33,887 nt of DNA from Planctomycetota bacterium (GTDB taxonomy: Bacteria; Planctomycetota; SZUA-567; JAKLDR01). The DNA lies in NCBI GenBank assembly GCA_022703445.1, contig JAKLDR010000045.1, forward strand, positions 1-33,887. The letters are read 5' to 3'. The position numbers and the translations under genes are program-made. Shown here one piece after another: positions 7,455-15,865 of this stretch; position 1 is the stretch's first letter; each line of letters opens with the position of its first letter. The notes below the pieces were generated by a model. It made no database searches. It was not told where the DNA came from and saw nothing but the letters and a program-made list of their open reading frames with translations.

Positions 7455-7739
7455 TTGCCAAGCATCAGTGTCGAGGTATGGGACGCCACGGGCAACAAGA
7501 AACAGCTCGTCGAGATGCCAACGGACGTGCCCGTCAACCGGGTGCTGGCCGTGCTGGTCGACCGCATGACCCTGCCGCGGAACAGCCCCGATGGGCAGCT
7601 GATGTCCTACAAGTTCCACCACAAGGCCTCCGGCATGCAGTTGCTCGACACCCAGACGCTCGAGCAGGCCGGGGTCAAGGACGGCGACATTCTGCGCATC
7701 CAGCCGGAGATTACGGCAGGTGTCGCCGGCCGAGCCTGA
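7455..7739 (+). CDS. YukD/EsaB-like ubiquitin-fold protein
   Basis: A 94-residue protein with TTG start preceded by GGGAGGG (7443-7449). The pattern is that of the YukD-like ubiquitin fold: SISVEVWD first strand, MPTDVPVNRVLAVLVDRMTLP strand-helix, YKFHHKASGMQLLD hairpin, TLEQAGVKDGDILRIQPEI last segment. In this context, immediately before an E1 gene overlapping by 20 bases, it is the likely modifier that is activated and conjugated. It does not end in Gly-Gly: the tail after the last strand is ITAGVAGRA, with AG pairs that could become a Gly terminus if trimmed. YukD relatives also occur in type VII secretion, but no such genes are present here. Confidence 0.85.
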   Translation: MPSISVEVWDATGNKKQLVEMPTDVPVNRVLAVLVDRMTLPRNSPDGQLMSYKFHHKASGMQLLDTQTLEQAGVKDGDILRIQPEITAGVAGRA

Positions 7740-8976
7740 CGGAGCCCGCGGGGGGGCGTCCGCAGCCCCTCCCCCCTCCCCCGCCCCATCCGCGCTGTCC
7801 GTGTCGGATGCCGGAACCGAGGACCGCTACTCGCGGCTGAAGCTCATCGGCTGGTGGGACCAGAGGCGCCTGGCCGCCGCGCGCGTGGTGGTGGTCGGGG
7901 CCGGGGCGCTCGGCAACGAGATACTCAAGAACCTGGCGCTCGTCGGGGTCGGGCGCATTGCGGTCATCGATATGGACCGGGTGGAGCTCTCCAATTTGTC
8001 CCGCTCCGTGCTCTTCCGCGCCTCGGACGCCGGCGAGTACAAGGCCGCTGCCGCGGCTCGCGCGGTGCGCGAGCTCAATCCCGACTGCCGCTGCCTGGCG
8101 GTCACCGCCAACGCCGCCTACGACGTGGGGCTGGGCCTCTTCCGCTGGGCCGATCTGATCATAGCCGGGCTCGACAACCGTGAGGCGCGCCTGGCGGTCA
8201 ACCGCGCGGCCTGGCAGGCAGGCCGGCCCTGGATCGACGGGGCCATCGAGCGCCTGCAGGGGACAGCCCGGGTCTTCCTGCCTCCGGACGGGCCCTGCTA
8301 CGAGTGCACCATGGGGCCGGCCGACTGGGAGATGCTCGAGCGCCGCCGGAGCTGCGCCCTGCTCCGCCGCGACGAGATGGCCGAGGGCAAGGTCCCGACC
8401 ACACCCACGGCCAGCTCGGTGATCGCCGGCATCCAGTGCCAGGAGGCGCTGAAGCTCCTGCACGGCCTGCCGGCCATGGCCGGGCGGGGGTTCGTCTTCG
8501 ACGGGCAGAACCACGACTCCTACATGGTCAGCTACCAGCGCAAGGAGGACTGCCTCAGCCACGACAGCTTCTCTCCCGTGGAGGAGACCGGCTGGTCGGC
8601 CCGGCGGACCACCGTCGGCGAGGTCCTGGCCGCCGCCCGGGAGCGGCTGGGGCCCGACGCGGTCGTCGACCTGCGCGCCGACATCGTCTCGGCGCTGGAG
8701 TGTCCGGGCTGCGCCCGGCGCGACGAGGTCTTCCGCTCGGCCGGGAGCATGACCGAGAAGGATGGGTTGTGCCCGGGCTGCGGCGCGCGGCGCGCCCCGG
8801 CCTTCCTGCACAGTTTCGCCGGCGGCGAGGGCGCCGACGGGCGCACCCTGGCGCAGGCCGGCATCCCGCCATTTGACGTGCTCGCCGCGCGCAGCGGGAT
8901 GGACCGCGTCTTCTGGGAGCTTTCCGCCGACGCGCCGGAGGCGCTTGGCGTGCTGCATGAGGGGCCCGAGGGCTGA
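7720..8976 (+). CDS. E1-like ubiquitin-activating enzyme (ThiF/UBA3-like) with C-terminal zinc-binding extension
   Basis: A 418-residue protein. The Rossmann nucleotide site GAGALGNE is at 60-67, D84/D86 in VIDMDRVELSNLSRS, and LDN at 151-153. These are the adenylation features of the E1 superfamily. CYECT (C193, C196) plus later CPGC motifs (328-331, 351-354) should hold zinc. C212 in RRRSCALL lies where UBA2/UBA3-type E1s carry the thioester Cys, and VPTTPTASSVIAG (225-237) matches the crossover region after it. It should adenylate the C-terminus of the upstream ubiquitin-like protein and pass it to the E2 encoded at 17.2 kb. The last 150 residues are an extra region of unknown role. The GTG start overlaps the upstream gene; GTG at 7801 is a weaker alternative. 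A Pro/Ala stretch precedes the domain. Confidence 0.92.
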   Translation: MSPAEPDGARGGASAAPPPSPAPSALSVSDAGTEDRYSRLKLIGWWDQRRLAAARVVVVGAGALGNEILKNLALVGVGRIAVIDMDRVELSNLSRSVLFRASDAGEYKAAAAARAVRELNPDCRCLAVTANAAYDVGLGLFRWADLIIAGLDNREARLAVNRAAWQAGRPWIDGAIERLQGTARVFLPPDGPCYECTMGPADWEMLERRRSCALLRRDEMAEGKVPTTPTASSVIAGIQCQEALKLLHGLPAMAGRGFVFDGQNHDSYMVSYQRKEDCLSHDSFSPVEETGWSARRTTVGEVLAAARERLGPDAVVDLRADIVSALECPGCARRDEVFRSAGSMTEKDGLCPGCGARRAPAFLHSFAGGEGADGRTLAQAGIPPFDVLAARSGMDRVFWELSADAPEALGVLHEGPEG

Positions 8977-8979
8977 ACC

Positions 8980-10134
8980 ATGGCCGACAAGCCGGACGTA
9001 TCCAGGATCGATCTGGGCAAGTGCATCGCCAAGGACTACCCGGGGGGCGATTCCGGCGGGGTCCCCGGGGAACTCCGGGTGGTCCTGGGCCGCCGGGCCT
9101 ACGACGAGATCCGCAAGCACGCCGCCGAGGAGACCGACCGGGAGATCTGCGGGGTGCTGCTCGGCGACCTCAGCAAGGACGCCAAGGGCCCCTTCCTGCA
9201 CATCACCGAGGTGATCCGCGGCGAGCACACCGCCAGCCAGGGCGCGCAGGTGACCATCACCCACGAGACCTGGAACCACTTCCACAAGATCAAGGACAGC
9301 AAGTTCGCCGACAAGCAGTACCTGGGGTGGTACCACAGCCATCCGGATTTCGGCATCTTCCTGTCGTCGATGGATCTCTTCATCCACGAGAACTTCTTCT
9401 CGGCGCCCCACCAGGTGGCGCTGGTGGTCGACCCCCTCCGGAACGAGGAGGGCATGTTCGTCTGGAAGGAAGGCAAGCCCGAGCGCGCTGGCGCCTTCTG
9501 GGTGGGCCGCGAGCCCCACAGGTACGAGCCCGAGCCGGAGCCCAGCCAGGAGGAGCGTTCGCTCCGGGAGATCGAGAAGAAGCTCGAGCGCCTCAAGGGC
9601 CAGCTCGGCGAACTGCAGGCCGCCGTGCAGCAGAAGCCGGAGGGCGACTGGCTGCAGACGGTGCTGCTGATGGGCATCCTGCTCTTCCTGGTGGTGCAGG
9701 GAGTGTTCGGCGTGTTTGGTGGCAGGGGCCAAGGCGGGCCCAGCACTGAGGACCAGGCCAGGCGCCGCCTGGTGGGCCTGAGTGAGGATCCCAAGACCGG
9801 CGATCTGCTCATAGACTACAACATGCCCTCACCGATGTACCTGAAGGTCCCGCCGACGGCGCCGCTTATATTTTCCGACGGCAGCAGCCGGCTGAGCATC
9901 CGCATGAGCCAGGAGGACTTCCTGCGGCAGTTCATGCCCGAAGCGCTGAAGGCCAAGCAGTCTGCCGGCAAGGGAGACAAGGGCGACAAGGCCGGCGATG
10001 CCAAGGACGATGGGACCGGCAAGCAGGAGTCCCCTGCTCCGCCGCCCACCACGCCGACCCCGCCTGCGGCACCGGCGGGGCAGCCGCCACCGGCTGCGTC
10101 AGACCCGGCCCCCGCCGGAGGAGGCCCCAAGTGA
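8980..10134 (+). CDS. JAMM/JAB-domain isopeptidase with membrane anchor
   Basis: A 384-residue protein. Residues about 30-175 are a JAB domain with a full metalloprotease set: E55 (EICGVLLGD), H119 and H121 (HSHP), S129 and D132 (SSMD). These residues bind zinc and catalyse isopeptide cleavage in Rpn11-like enzymes. A coiled coil follows (192-218), then one membrane helix (223-247), a small domain (about 262-320) and a Lys/Gly then Pro-rich tail. The catalytic part is thus tied to the membrane, on the cytoplasmic side if positive-inside rules hold. It starts 3 bases after the E1 gene and overlaps the next gene (GTGA). Likely role: trimming the ubiquitin-like tail or removing it from targets. 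Confidence 0.92.
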   Translation: MADKPDVSRIDLGKCIAKDYPGGDSGGVPGELRVVLGRRAYDEIRKHAAEETDREICGVLLGDLSKDAKGPFLHITEVIRGEHTASQGAQVTITHETWNHFHKIKDSKFADKQYLGWYHSHPDFGIFLSSMDLFIHENFFSAPHQVALVVDPLRNEEGMFVWKEGKPERAGAFWVGREPHRYEPEPEPSQEERSLREIEKKLERLKGQLGELQAAVQQKPEGDWLQTVLLMGILLFLVVQGVFGVFGGRGQGGPSTEDQARRRLVGLSEDPKTGDLLIDYNMPSPMYLKVPPTAPLIFSDGSSRLSIRMSQEDFLRQFMPEALKAKQSAGKGDKGDKAGDAKDDGTGKQESPAPPPTTPTPPAAPAGQPPPAASDPAPAGGGPK

Positions 10135-11255
10135 GCGGTCCCGAGCGCATCCGCATCACCCACGACGACGCCTACCACCCCAAGGTGGACGAGGTCCTGG
10201 CGAAGGAAGGTTCCTTCGGCATGCGGCCGGACCAGATGGCGGCGATGATGAACCAGGGGAAGAAGAAGGTCAGCTTCTTCTACTCGAGCGTGTTCTACAC
10301 CGCCGTGGCCGGGATGCTCGGGGCCCTGGCCGGATGGGCGCTGATTGAGCCTTATTTTGGCGAGGAGATGATCCGCGACATCATCAAACAGGGCCCTGAC
10401 GTGGCCGGTGCCGACGTGCTGAAACTGATCGTGATGGCGGCGCTCCTGGACCTCTCCACTGTGGGGCTCGCGGCCTGCTTCATTGGGGCCATCGACGGTC
10501 TGGTCAGCCGCAACTGGACGCGCGGGTTAGTCACCGGCCTGATCGGCCTCGGCATAGGGGTCGGCGGGGCATTGGTCATAATGTATCCATCTGGGCTGCT
10601 CTACAACCTGATGCAGCACCTGGCCTTCGTCGTGAGTGGCCGGGGCGAGCAGGGCGGGGAGATGGCGGACCTCACCGCCATAGGCTACGTTGTGCACATG
10701 GTCGGCCGTGCGGCGGCCTGGGCACCGATGGGCCTGGTGGTGGGCCTGGGGCCCGCAGTGGCCATGCGCTCGAAGAAACTGGCCTTCAACGGGATCGTGG
10801 GCGGCGTGTTGGGATCCTTCCTGGGCGGACTGCTCTTCGACCCGATGGCCTCGCTCCTGCAGGGCGACGAGGCGTGGCTGAGCCGCGGCGTGGGTTTTGC
10901 CTGCGTGGGCCTCGGCGCCGGCGCCATGATCGGCCTGGTCGAGAACCTGGCCAAGAGCGCCTGGCTGCACGTTCAGGCCGGGGCGCTGGCCGGCAAGCAG
11001 TTCATCCTCTACAAGAACCCCACGGTGCTGGGCTCCAGCCCCAAGTGCGAGATCTACCTCTTCAAGGACTCGGCCATCGAGCCCAAGCACGCGGCCATCC
11101 ACACCTACGGAACCCGCTACGAGATCGAGGACCTCGACTCGCCGGCCGGCACGTTCGTCAACGGTCGCAAGGTCACGCGCCAGCCACTGAAGAACGGCGA
11201 CCGCATCTACCTCGGCGAGACGGTCCTGGACTTCAGCGAGAAGGAGAGCGGCTGA
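10131..11255 (+). CDS. Polytopic membrane protein with C-terminal FHA domain
   Basis: A 374-residue protein. About six hydrophobic segments lie between residues 47 and 272 (around 47-72, 95-123, 131-160, 183-212, 218-243 and 248-270). Residues 289-370 form an FHA domain: TVLGSSPKCEIYL, IEPKHAAI (H320) and TFVNG (N344) are the usual conserved points of phosphothreonine binding. FHA domains recognise phosphorylated partners, so this protein may link a Ser/Thr kinase signal to the conjugation enzymes at the membrane. No kinase is encoded in the window. The GTG start has GGAGGAGG upstream and overlaps the JAB stop. The soluble N-terminus is about 45 residues. Confidence 0.85.
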   Translation: MSGPERIRITHDDAYHPKVDEVLAKEGSFGMRPDQMAAMMNQGKKKVSFFYSSVFYTAVAGMLGALAGWALIEPYFGEEMIRDIIKQGPDVAGADVLKLIVMAALLDLSTVGLAACFIGAIDGLVSRNWTRGLVTGLIGLGIGVGGALVIMYPSGLLYNLMQHLAFVVSGRGEQGGEMADLTAIGYVVHMVGRAAAWAPMGLVVGLGPAVAMRSKKLAFNGIVGGVLGSFLGGLLFDPMASLLQGDEAWLSRGVGFACVGLGAGAMIGLVENLAKSAWLHVQAGALAGKQFILYKNPTVLGSSPKCEIYLFKDSAIEPKHAAIHTYGTRYEIEDLDSPAGTFVNGRKVTRQPLKNGDRIYLGETVLDFSEKESG

Positions 11256-11297
11256 GCCGGCGGCAGTCAGTCTGGCCTGAGGGAAGGAGAACCTGCC

Positions 11298-12221
11298 ATG
11301 CAAGTCCAGTGCCCGGGATGCAGCTCCATAGTCTCGTTTACGGAAGACCGCGCCGGGCAGGTGGTTAGTTGTCCCAGATGCGGGGGCCAGATGCAGTTGC
11401 CCGCCGGCTCCGGCGGAGGAGCCCCGTCCATGGTGCGCACCACGACGCCGGGGCTTGGCCTCCGACCGGACACTGCTCCGTTGGACAAACCCTGCCCTCA
11501 GTGCGGCAAGCCGGTCATGGCGGATGCGCTTAAATGCCGGCACTGCGGCATCGCCATTGGTGATGGGCCGGGGGGCTCGGGCTCGGCCCACCGCAATGGT
11601 CCGGACTGGGAACGACGTGATCAGCTCGGATGGGTCGGCGCAATCACCGGCACGGTGAAGGGGGTGCTCCTCGATCCGGTCAAGACTTTCGAGAAGATGG
11701 GACAGTACGGGTATGGTCCGGCGATCGGGTATACGGCCCTGCTCGGCGGCATAGGTATGGCGGCTTCGGCCCTGTGGCAGTTGCTGTTCTCCGGCATGCA
11801 GATGAGTCTGTCTCCGCGTGGCTCTCAGGCAGCGGAGGCTGCGGTCATGACCGGGGTGTACGTGGTGATGATCGTGCTTGCCCCTGGGCTGGCTGTGCTG
11901 GGAGCGTTCGTGACCTCCGCGTTGGTTCACCTGGGCCTGATGATCGTGGGCGGGGCCAAGCAGCCCTTCGAGACTACGTTCCGCACGGTTGCCTATGCCG
12001 CGGGCAGCGCCAACGTCTTCAACCTGGTGCCGGTCTGCGGCGGCCTGATCGCCGGGATCTGGGCACTGGTGGCGGAAATCATCGGGATTGCCAAGACTCA
12101 CGAAATCTCCTACGGAAAGGCCGCCTTGGGCGTGTTGCTGCTCCCGGTCGGCCTGGGTCTGCTCTGCGGTTGCGCTATCCTGGTAATCGTGTTCGGTGCC
12201 ATGGGCGCGGCGATGCACTGA
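11298..12221 (+). CDS. Zinc-ribbon membrane protein, Yip1-like (paralogue 1)
   Basis: A 307-residue protein. The N-terminal zinc ribbon has C5, C8, C25 and C28 (MQVQCPGC ... CPRCGGQMQLP); a second ribbon has C66, C69, C80 and C83 (CPQCGKPV ... CRHC). After a linker (RNGPDWERRDQLGW) comes a five- or six-helix membrane region with a Yip1-like pattern (PVKTFEKM; GGAKQPFETTFRTVAYA). It is close in sequence and layout to the next gene, so the pair arose by duplication. The start has GGAAGGAGAA. In the operon it may serve as a membrane docking factor or a target of conjugation; that is inference. Confidence 0.8.
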   Translation: MQVQCPGCSSIVSFTEDRAGQVVSCPRCGGQMQLPAGSGGGAPSMVRTTTPGLGLRPDTAPLDKPCPQCGKPVMADALKCRHCGIAIGDGPGGSGSAHRNGPDWERRDQLGWVGAITGTVKGVLLDPVKTFEKMGQYGYGPAIGYTALLGGIGMAASALWQLLFSGMQMSLSPRGSQAAEAAVMTGVYVVMIVLAPGLAVLGAFVTSALVHLGLMIVGGAKQPFETTFRTVAYAAGSANVFNLVPVCGGLIAGIWALVAEIIGIAKTHEISYGKAALGVLLLPVGLGLLCGCAILVIVFGAMGAAMH

Positions 12222-12238
12222 GCGCTGGGAGCCAAAAC

Positions 12239-13090
12239 ATGCAGGTACAGTGCCCCAGCTGTAGCGCGATAGCGACCCATCCCGACGAACGCGCCGGGCA
12301 GGTGGTCATCTGCCCGTCCTGCGGTGGCCAGATGCAGCTGCCGGCCGCCGCCGCCGCACCGGGAGTCGAAGCGGGAGCCACTGCACCTCCGACGGTCCGC
12401 CGCTGCCCCAAGTGCGCCGAGGTCATCCAGCCGGAGGCCGTGAAGTGCCCTCACTGCCAGCAGTTCCTGGACGGGCGACGGTCGGAGCCGGAACGCAACG
12501 GCCCGGACTGGGAGCGCCGCAGTGAGCTGGGGTTCTGGCCAGCGTTGTTCGCCACGATCAAGGGCGTCCTTTTCGCGCCGGCGGAGACGTTTGAGAAGAC
12601 CAAGCTTGATGGGCCCTGGAGTGCGTTGGGGTTCTGCATGTGCACCGCCGCCATCGGCGTGAGCGGGGCCGTCGTGTGGGAAGTGCTCAAACTGGCGGCC
12701 CTCGGTGGAAGCTCCGGAGCGATGTTGTCTGCGGGGATCTTCATGGGCGCCATCGGGGCTGTTTTGATCTTGGTTCCTCTCTCCATGGCTATCCTGGCCG
12801 GCGTGGTACATCTCATGCTGCTCATACTCGGCGCAGCCAAGGAACCCTTCAGCGCAACTCTGCGGGCAACTGCCTACAGTTTCGGCGGTTCGTACGTGTT
12901 TGTGGCCATTCCGGCCTGCGGGTCGCTGATCAACACGATCTGGGGGACGGTGTCCTGCATCCATGCCGTGGCCAAGATGCACCGCATCACCTACGGGCGG
13001 GCGGCCGCCGCCGTCCTGATCCCGTTCGGCGTTTTCTTCGTGATCTGTGTTGCCATCGGTGTGGCGATCGCCATCAGTCAGCGCGCCTAG
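12239..13090 (+). CDS. Zinc-ribbon membrane protein, Yip1-like (paralogue 2)
   Basis: A 283-residue protein with ATG at 12239 and GGGAG at 12227-12231. It repeats the plan of its upstream neighbour: N-terminal ribbon with C5, C8, C25, C28 (CPSCGGQMQLP), a second ribbon (CPKCAEVIQPEAVKCPHC), the shared NGPDWERR linker, then a Yip1-like membrane region (FAPAETFEKTKLDGPW; GAAKEPFSATLRATAYS). The two are clearly paralogues but have diverged, with many substitutions in the helices, so both are probably kept for separate roles. Location is the inner membrane with ribbons predicted in the cytoplasm. No catalytic motif seen. Confidence 0.8.
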   Translation: MQVQCPSCSAIATHPDERAGQVVICPSCGGQMQLPAAAAAPGVEAGATAPPTVRRCPKCAEVIQPEAVKCPHCQQFLDGRRSEPERNGPDWERRSELGFWPALFATIKGVLFAPAETFEKTKLDGPWSALGFCMCTAAIGVSGAVVWEVLKLAALGGSSGAMLSAGIFMGAIGAVLILVPLSMAILAGVVHLMLLILGAAKEPFSATLRATAYSFGGSYVFVAIPACGSLINTIWGTVSCIHAVAKMHRITYGRAAAAVLIPFGVFFVICVAIGVAIAISQRA

Positions 13091-13111
13091 GGCTCTAGCA
13101 GGGAGGGAAAC

Positions 13112-13654
13112 TTGCAAGTCCAATGTCCCAGCTGCAGCGCGGTGGTCACTTTCCCCGACGAACGCGCCGGGCAGGTGGTCAATTGCGCCTCCTGCGGCGG
13201 GCAGATGCAACTGCCGGCGCTGGCTCCATCCGCCGCGGCACCCTCCTCCTCCCCATTGGCCGGTCCGCAGGCCCCGTCCGGGCCGACCAAAGCGTGCCCC
13301 TACTGCGGCGAGCAGATCCTGGTCGCCGCGCAGAAGTGCCGGCACTGCTCGTCGATCCTGACCGGGCCCAACGCCGGGCGCGGCGGCGCGCCGGGCGCCT
13401 CCCGGCCGTCGTCGAGCGACGGCACCACGGCCCTCGTCCTGGGCATCATCGGGTTGGTGCTCTTCTGCATTCCTCTGCTGCCGGTGATCATGGGCATCCT
13501 GGCCATCAAGTACGGCCGCTCCGCCCAGAAGGAGCAGTCGCAGCAGGGCACGGGCACGGCCGGCCTGGTCCTGGGCATCATCGCCCTGGGGCTGGGGATC
13601 ATCTTCGGCGGGCTCCAGTGCATCGGGTTCCTGGCGGGAGTCGCGGAGGGCTAG
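13112..13654 (+). CDS. Zinc-ribbon protein with two membrane helices (DUF4190-like)
   Basis: A 180-residue protein. TTG start with GGGAGGG just upstream. N-terminal ribbon MQVQCPSC ... CASCGGQMQLP, then a Pro/Ala/Ser linker, a second ribbon (CPYCGEQILVAAQKCRHC) and a C-terminal pair of membrane helices of DUF4190-like pattern (DGTTALVLGIIGLVLFCIP; GTAGLVLGIIALGLGIIFG). It looks like a tethered adaptor: two small zinc modules on a short membrane hairpin. No enzyme motif. It shares its first 35 residues closely with five other proteins of the run. Confidence 0.8.
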   Translation: MQVQCPSCSAVVTFPDERAGQVVNCASCGGQMQLPALAPSAAAPSSSPLAGPQAPSGPTKACPYCGEQILVAAQKCRHCSSILTGPNAGRGGAPGASRPSSSDGTTALVLGIIGLVLFCIPLLPVIMGILAIKYGRSAQKEQSQQGTGTAGLVLGIIALGLGIIFGGLQCIGFLAGVAEG

Positions 13655-13658
13655 ACGC

Positions 13659-14540
13659 ATGCAGGTCCAATGTCCCGGTTGCGGCAAGACGCTCAACGCT
13701 CCGGACGCCCTGGCCGGCCGGGTGGTCAAGTGCCCCGGTTGTGGCGGCCAGATGCAACTGCCGGAGGCCGAGGTCCCGGAGGCCGCCCCGCCACCGGCTC
13801 CGGCCCAGGCCCCGACTCGGGTGCCGACCCGGGCGCCGGCGCCCTCCCCCGCCCCGCCGCCGAGGCCCGGGTCCAAGCGCATGACTGGCGCCACCGGCAC
13901 CAAGCCCTGTCCGTACTGCGGGGAGGCCATCCAGGCGACCGCCGTCAAGTGCCGGCACTGCGGCGAAACGCTGAGCGCCCCGCGCCGGCGTCAGCAGATG
14001 GCCGGCGGGCAGTTGGTGGCCAGCTATCAGGCCGGCATGCGCGGACTCAGCGTGGCGCTCATCGTCCTCGGGCTCCTGGCCATTCTCCGCGGAGTGGTCG
14101 GACTGGTGATGCTCCGTCGTCTGATGGGCGAACTCGGCCCTGAAGAGGGAGCGATCACTCCGATGCTCATGGTCGTGATGGCGGTGATCCTCGGCGTGGG
14201 GGCCATCTATTTCCTGCTGGGTTTCTTCGCCTGGCGCCTGCACAACTGGGTCAACTGGCTGGTGGGCATCGTCAGCGGCCTGGGTGTGGTCTTGAGCGGG
14301 CTGGGGCTGGTCGCCATGGGCGGCATCGACATCGGCACGGCGGTCGGGCTGGTGGTGATGCTCGCCTTGCTCATCACCTGCTTCCTCAACATCAGCAAGC
14401 GCTCCCGCCTGCGGGCCGCCGGGATTGACCCCCGGGCCGCCGCCGGCCGGCCCCGTGCGGCGCCCGCCTCCTCCGCCCGCGGCAGAACATCGGCGCGGGC
14501 CGCCGCGCCAGGCAGAACGCGCTCCAGGATCAGGAGGTAA
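13659..14540 (+). CDS. Zinc-ribbon membrane protein with basic tail
   Basis: A 293-residue protein starting 5 bases after the previous stop, with GGAGGG upstream. N-terminal ribbon (C5, C8, C25, C28; CPGCGGQMQLP), a long Pro/Ala/Thr-rich linker, a second ribbon (CPYCGEAIQATAVKCRHC), then four to five membrane helices (LSVALIVLGLLAILRGVVGL; LMVVMAVILGVGAIYFLLGF; and others). The last 50 residues are very Arg/Ala-rich and end RTRSRIRR, which could bind nucleic acid or lipid, or be low-complexity. Family of the membrane part not recognised. Confidence 0.78.
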   Translation: MQVQCPGCGKTLNAPDALAGRVVKCPGCGGQMQLPEAEVPEAAPPPAPAQAPTRVPTRAPAPSPAPPPRPGSKRMTGATGTKPCPYCGEAIQATAVKCRHCGETLSAPRRRQQMAGGQLVASYQAGMRGLSVALIVLGLLAILRGVVGLVMLRRLMGELGPEEGAITPMLMVVMAVILGVGAIYFLLGFFAWRLHNWVNWLVGIVSGLGVVLSGLGLVAMGGIDIGTAVGLVVMLALLITCFLNISKRSRLRAAGIDPRAAAGRPRAAPASSARGRTSARAAAPGRTRSRIRR

Positions 14541-14546
14541 CCGCCC

Positions 14547-15074
14547 ATGCAGGTCCAATGCCCGTCCTGCTCGAAGATCATTCAGGCGAGCGAAGCGGAC
14601 GCCGGCCGCGTGATTTCCTGCCCAGGCTGCGGCGGGCAGATGCAGCTGCCGCCGGCCAGGATCGAGGCAGCCCCAGCGGCGGTCGATCAGGGGGCGATGC
14701 CGGCCCAAGGGCAGGGCGAGACCAAGGCCTGCCCGCAGTGCGGCGAGACCATCCTGAAGGTTGCCAAGAAGTGCAAGCATTGCGGCTCATTCGTACTGGG
14801 GGCCGCCGGCTCCACAGTTCGTCAGGGCAGCAAGTTCTCCCCGAAGGCCCGCATGAAGCGGGCACAGGCTGGTGACGGGACCACGGCTCTCGTCTTCGGC
14901 ATACTGGGGCTTGTGCTGTGCGGGCCGATCTTCGGGACCATGGCCATCATCTACGGAATGGGAGCCAGAAAGGCGGATCCCAATAACGTCCCGGCACTCA
15001 TGGGCATCATCCTGGGGATAATCGCCTTGTCTCTGACCGTCCTCCTGGGGCTCATGATGGTACTGAAGGGGTAA
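14547..15074 (+). CDS. Zinc-ribbon protein with two membrane helices (DUF4190-like), second copy
   Basis: A 175-residue protein with a consensus ribosome binding site AGGAGGT. N-terminal ribbon MQVQCPSC ... CPGCGGQMQLP, second ribbon CPQCGETILKVAKKCKHC, then DGTTALVFGILGLVLCGPIF and MGIILGIIALSLTVLLGLMM as two membrane helices with a GMGARKAD connecting loop. Its layout matches the gene at 13112 including the DGTTAL motif, so the two are paralogues. Probable small membrane adaptor; no catalytic residues. Confidence 0.8.
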   Translation: MQVQCPSCSKIIQASEADAGRVISCPGCGGQMQLPPARIEAAPAAVDQGAMPAQGQGETKACPQCGETILKVAKKCKHCGSFVLGAAGSTVRQGSKFSPKARMKRAQAGDGTTALVFGILGLVLCGPIFGTMAIIYGMGARKADPNNVPALMGIILGIIALSLTVLLGLMMVLKG

Positions 15075-15080
15075 TAGCGC

Positions 15081-15818
15081 TTGAGATTCTCCTGCTCCTG
15101 CGGCCAGTCGATCACCGTCCCGGACGAATACGCCGGGAAGAAGGGCCTGTGTCCGGGCTGCCGCAAGGTCCTGACCGTGCCCTCCCCCGTCGAGGCGGCG
15201 GCGGGGACGGTGGCGGCACCCGTGGCCGTGCCCGCGGCCGGTTCGGCCGGGGCCGCCGGCGGCACCTGCACGGTCTGCCAGACGACCATCGCCACCGGTG
15301 AGGCCGCCACGGCCTGCCCGGAATGCCGGCTGGCCTACCACGCCGAGTGCTGGCAGGAGAACGGCGGCTGCGCCACCTACGGCTGTCCGGCGGCGCCCAA
15401 GACCGTCAAGGCTGCGGCTCCGACCGGCGCCGAGGCCGCCCGCCAGGGCTGGGGCGACACCAAGAAGTGCCCCTACTGCGGCGAGACCATCCGGGCGGCG
15501 GCCCTCAAGTGCAAGTTCTGCAACGAGGTCTTCGCCACGGCCGACCCGATCACCACCGGCGACCTGCGCCGGGAGCAGGCCCGCAAGCTCGAGCGCAGCA
15601 CCGACCGGACCAAGGCGGTCATCTACTTCGTGGCCAGCATGCTCTCCTGCGGGGCGCCGATCACGGCCGTGATCGGCGGGGTCTGGATCTTCCGGGACCG
15701 CCGGCACTTCAGGGCCATGGACCCGACCGACCGGGTCATGGTCATAGGCGGCTTCGGGGTCAGCTGCCTGGTCTCGCTGATCATGATCGTGGGGATAATT
15801 GCCGCGGCCGCCTCCTGA
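15081..15818 (+). CDS. RING-like zinc-finger membrane protein (candidate E3)
   Basis: A 245-residue protein, TTG start with AAGGGG upstream. A variant N-terminal ribbon (C5, C7, C24, C27) is followed by a RING-like eight-ligand array C63, C66, C79, C82, H87, C90, C97, C102 (CTVC ... CPECRLAYHAECW ... GC ... GC), resembling the prokaryotic RING (Prok-RING_1) type. A third ribbon (C130, C133, C144, C147) and two membrane helices (about 178-200 and 215-240) follow. RING domains in eukaryotes bring E2 to the target. Presence in an operon with E1, E2 and JAB makes an E3 or E2-docking role likely, but this is inferred. The ligand spacing is identical to that in the next gene. Confidence 0.82.
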   Translation: MRFSCSCGQSITVPDEYAGKKGLCPGCRKVLTVPSPVEAAAGTVAAPVAVPAAGSAGAAGGTCTVCQTTIATGEAATACPECRLAYHAECWQENGGCATYGCPAAPKTVKAAAPTGAEAARQGWGDTKKCPYCGETIRAAALKCKFCNEVFATADPITTGDLRREQARKLERSTDRTKAVIYFVASMLSCGAPITAVIGGVWIFRDRRHFRAMDPTDRVMVIGGFGVSCLVSLIMIVGIIAAAAS

Positions 15819-15865
15819 CCCCCGGGACGGGGGCCGGGGCGCCGGTCGCTTGAAGGGCGGATAGC

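Noticed and set aside
7711..9732. 673-codon minus-strand frame opposite the E1 and JAB genes
   Set aside because: E1 and JAB motifs on the plus strand are unmistakable; the antisense product has no recognisable feature.
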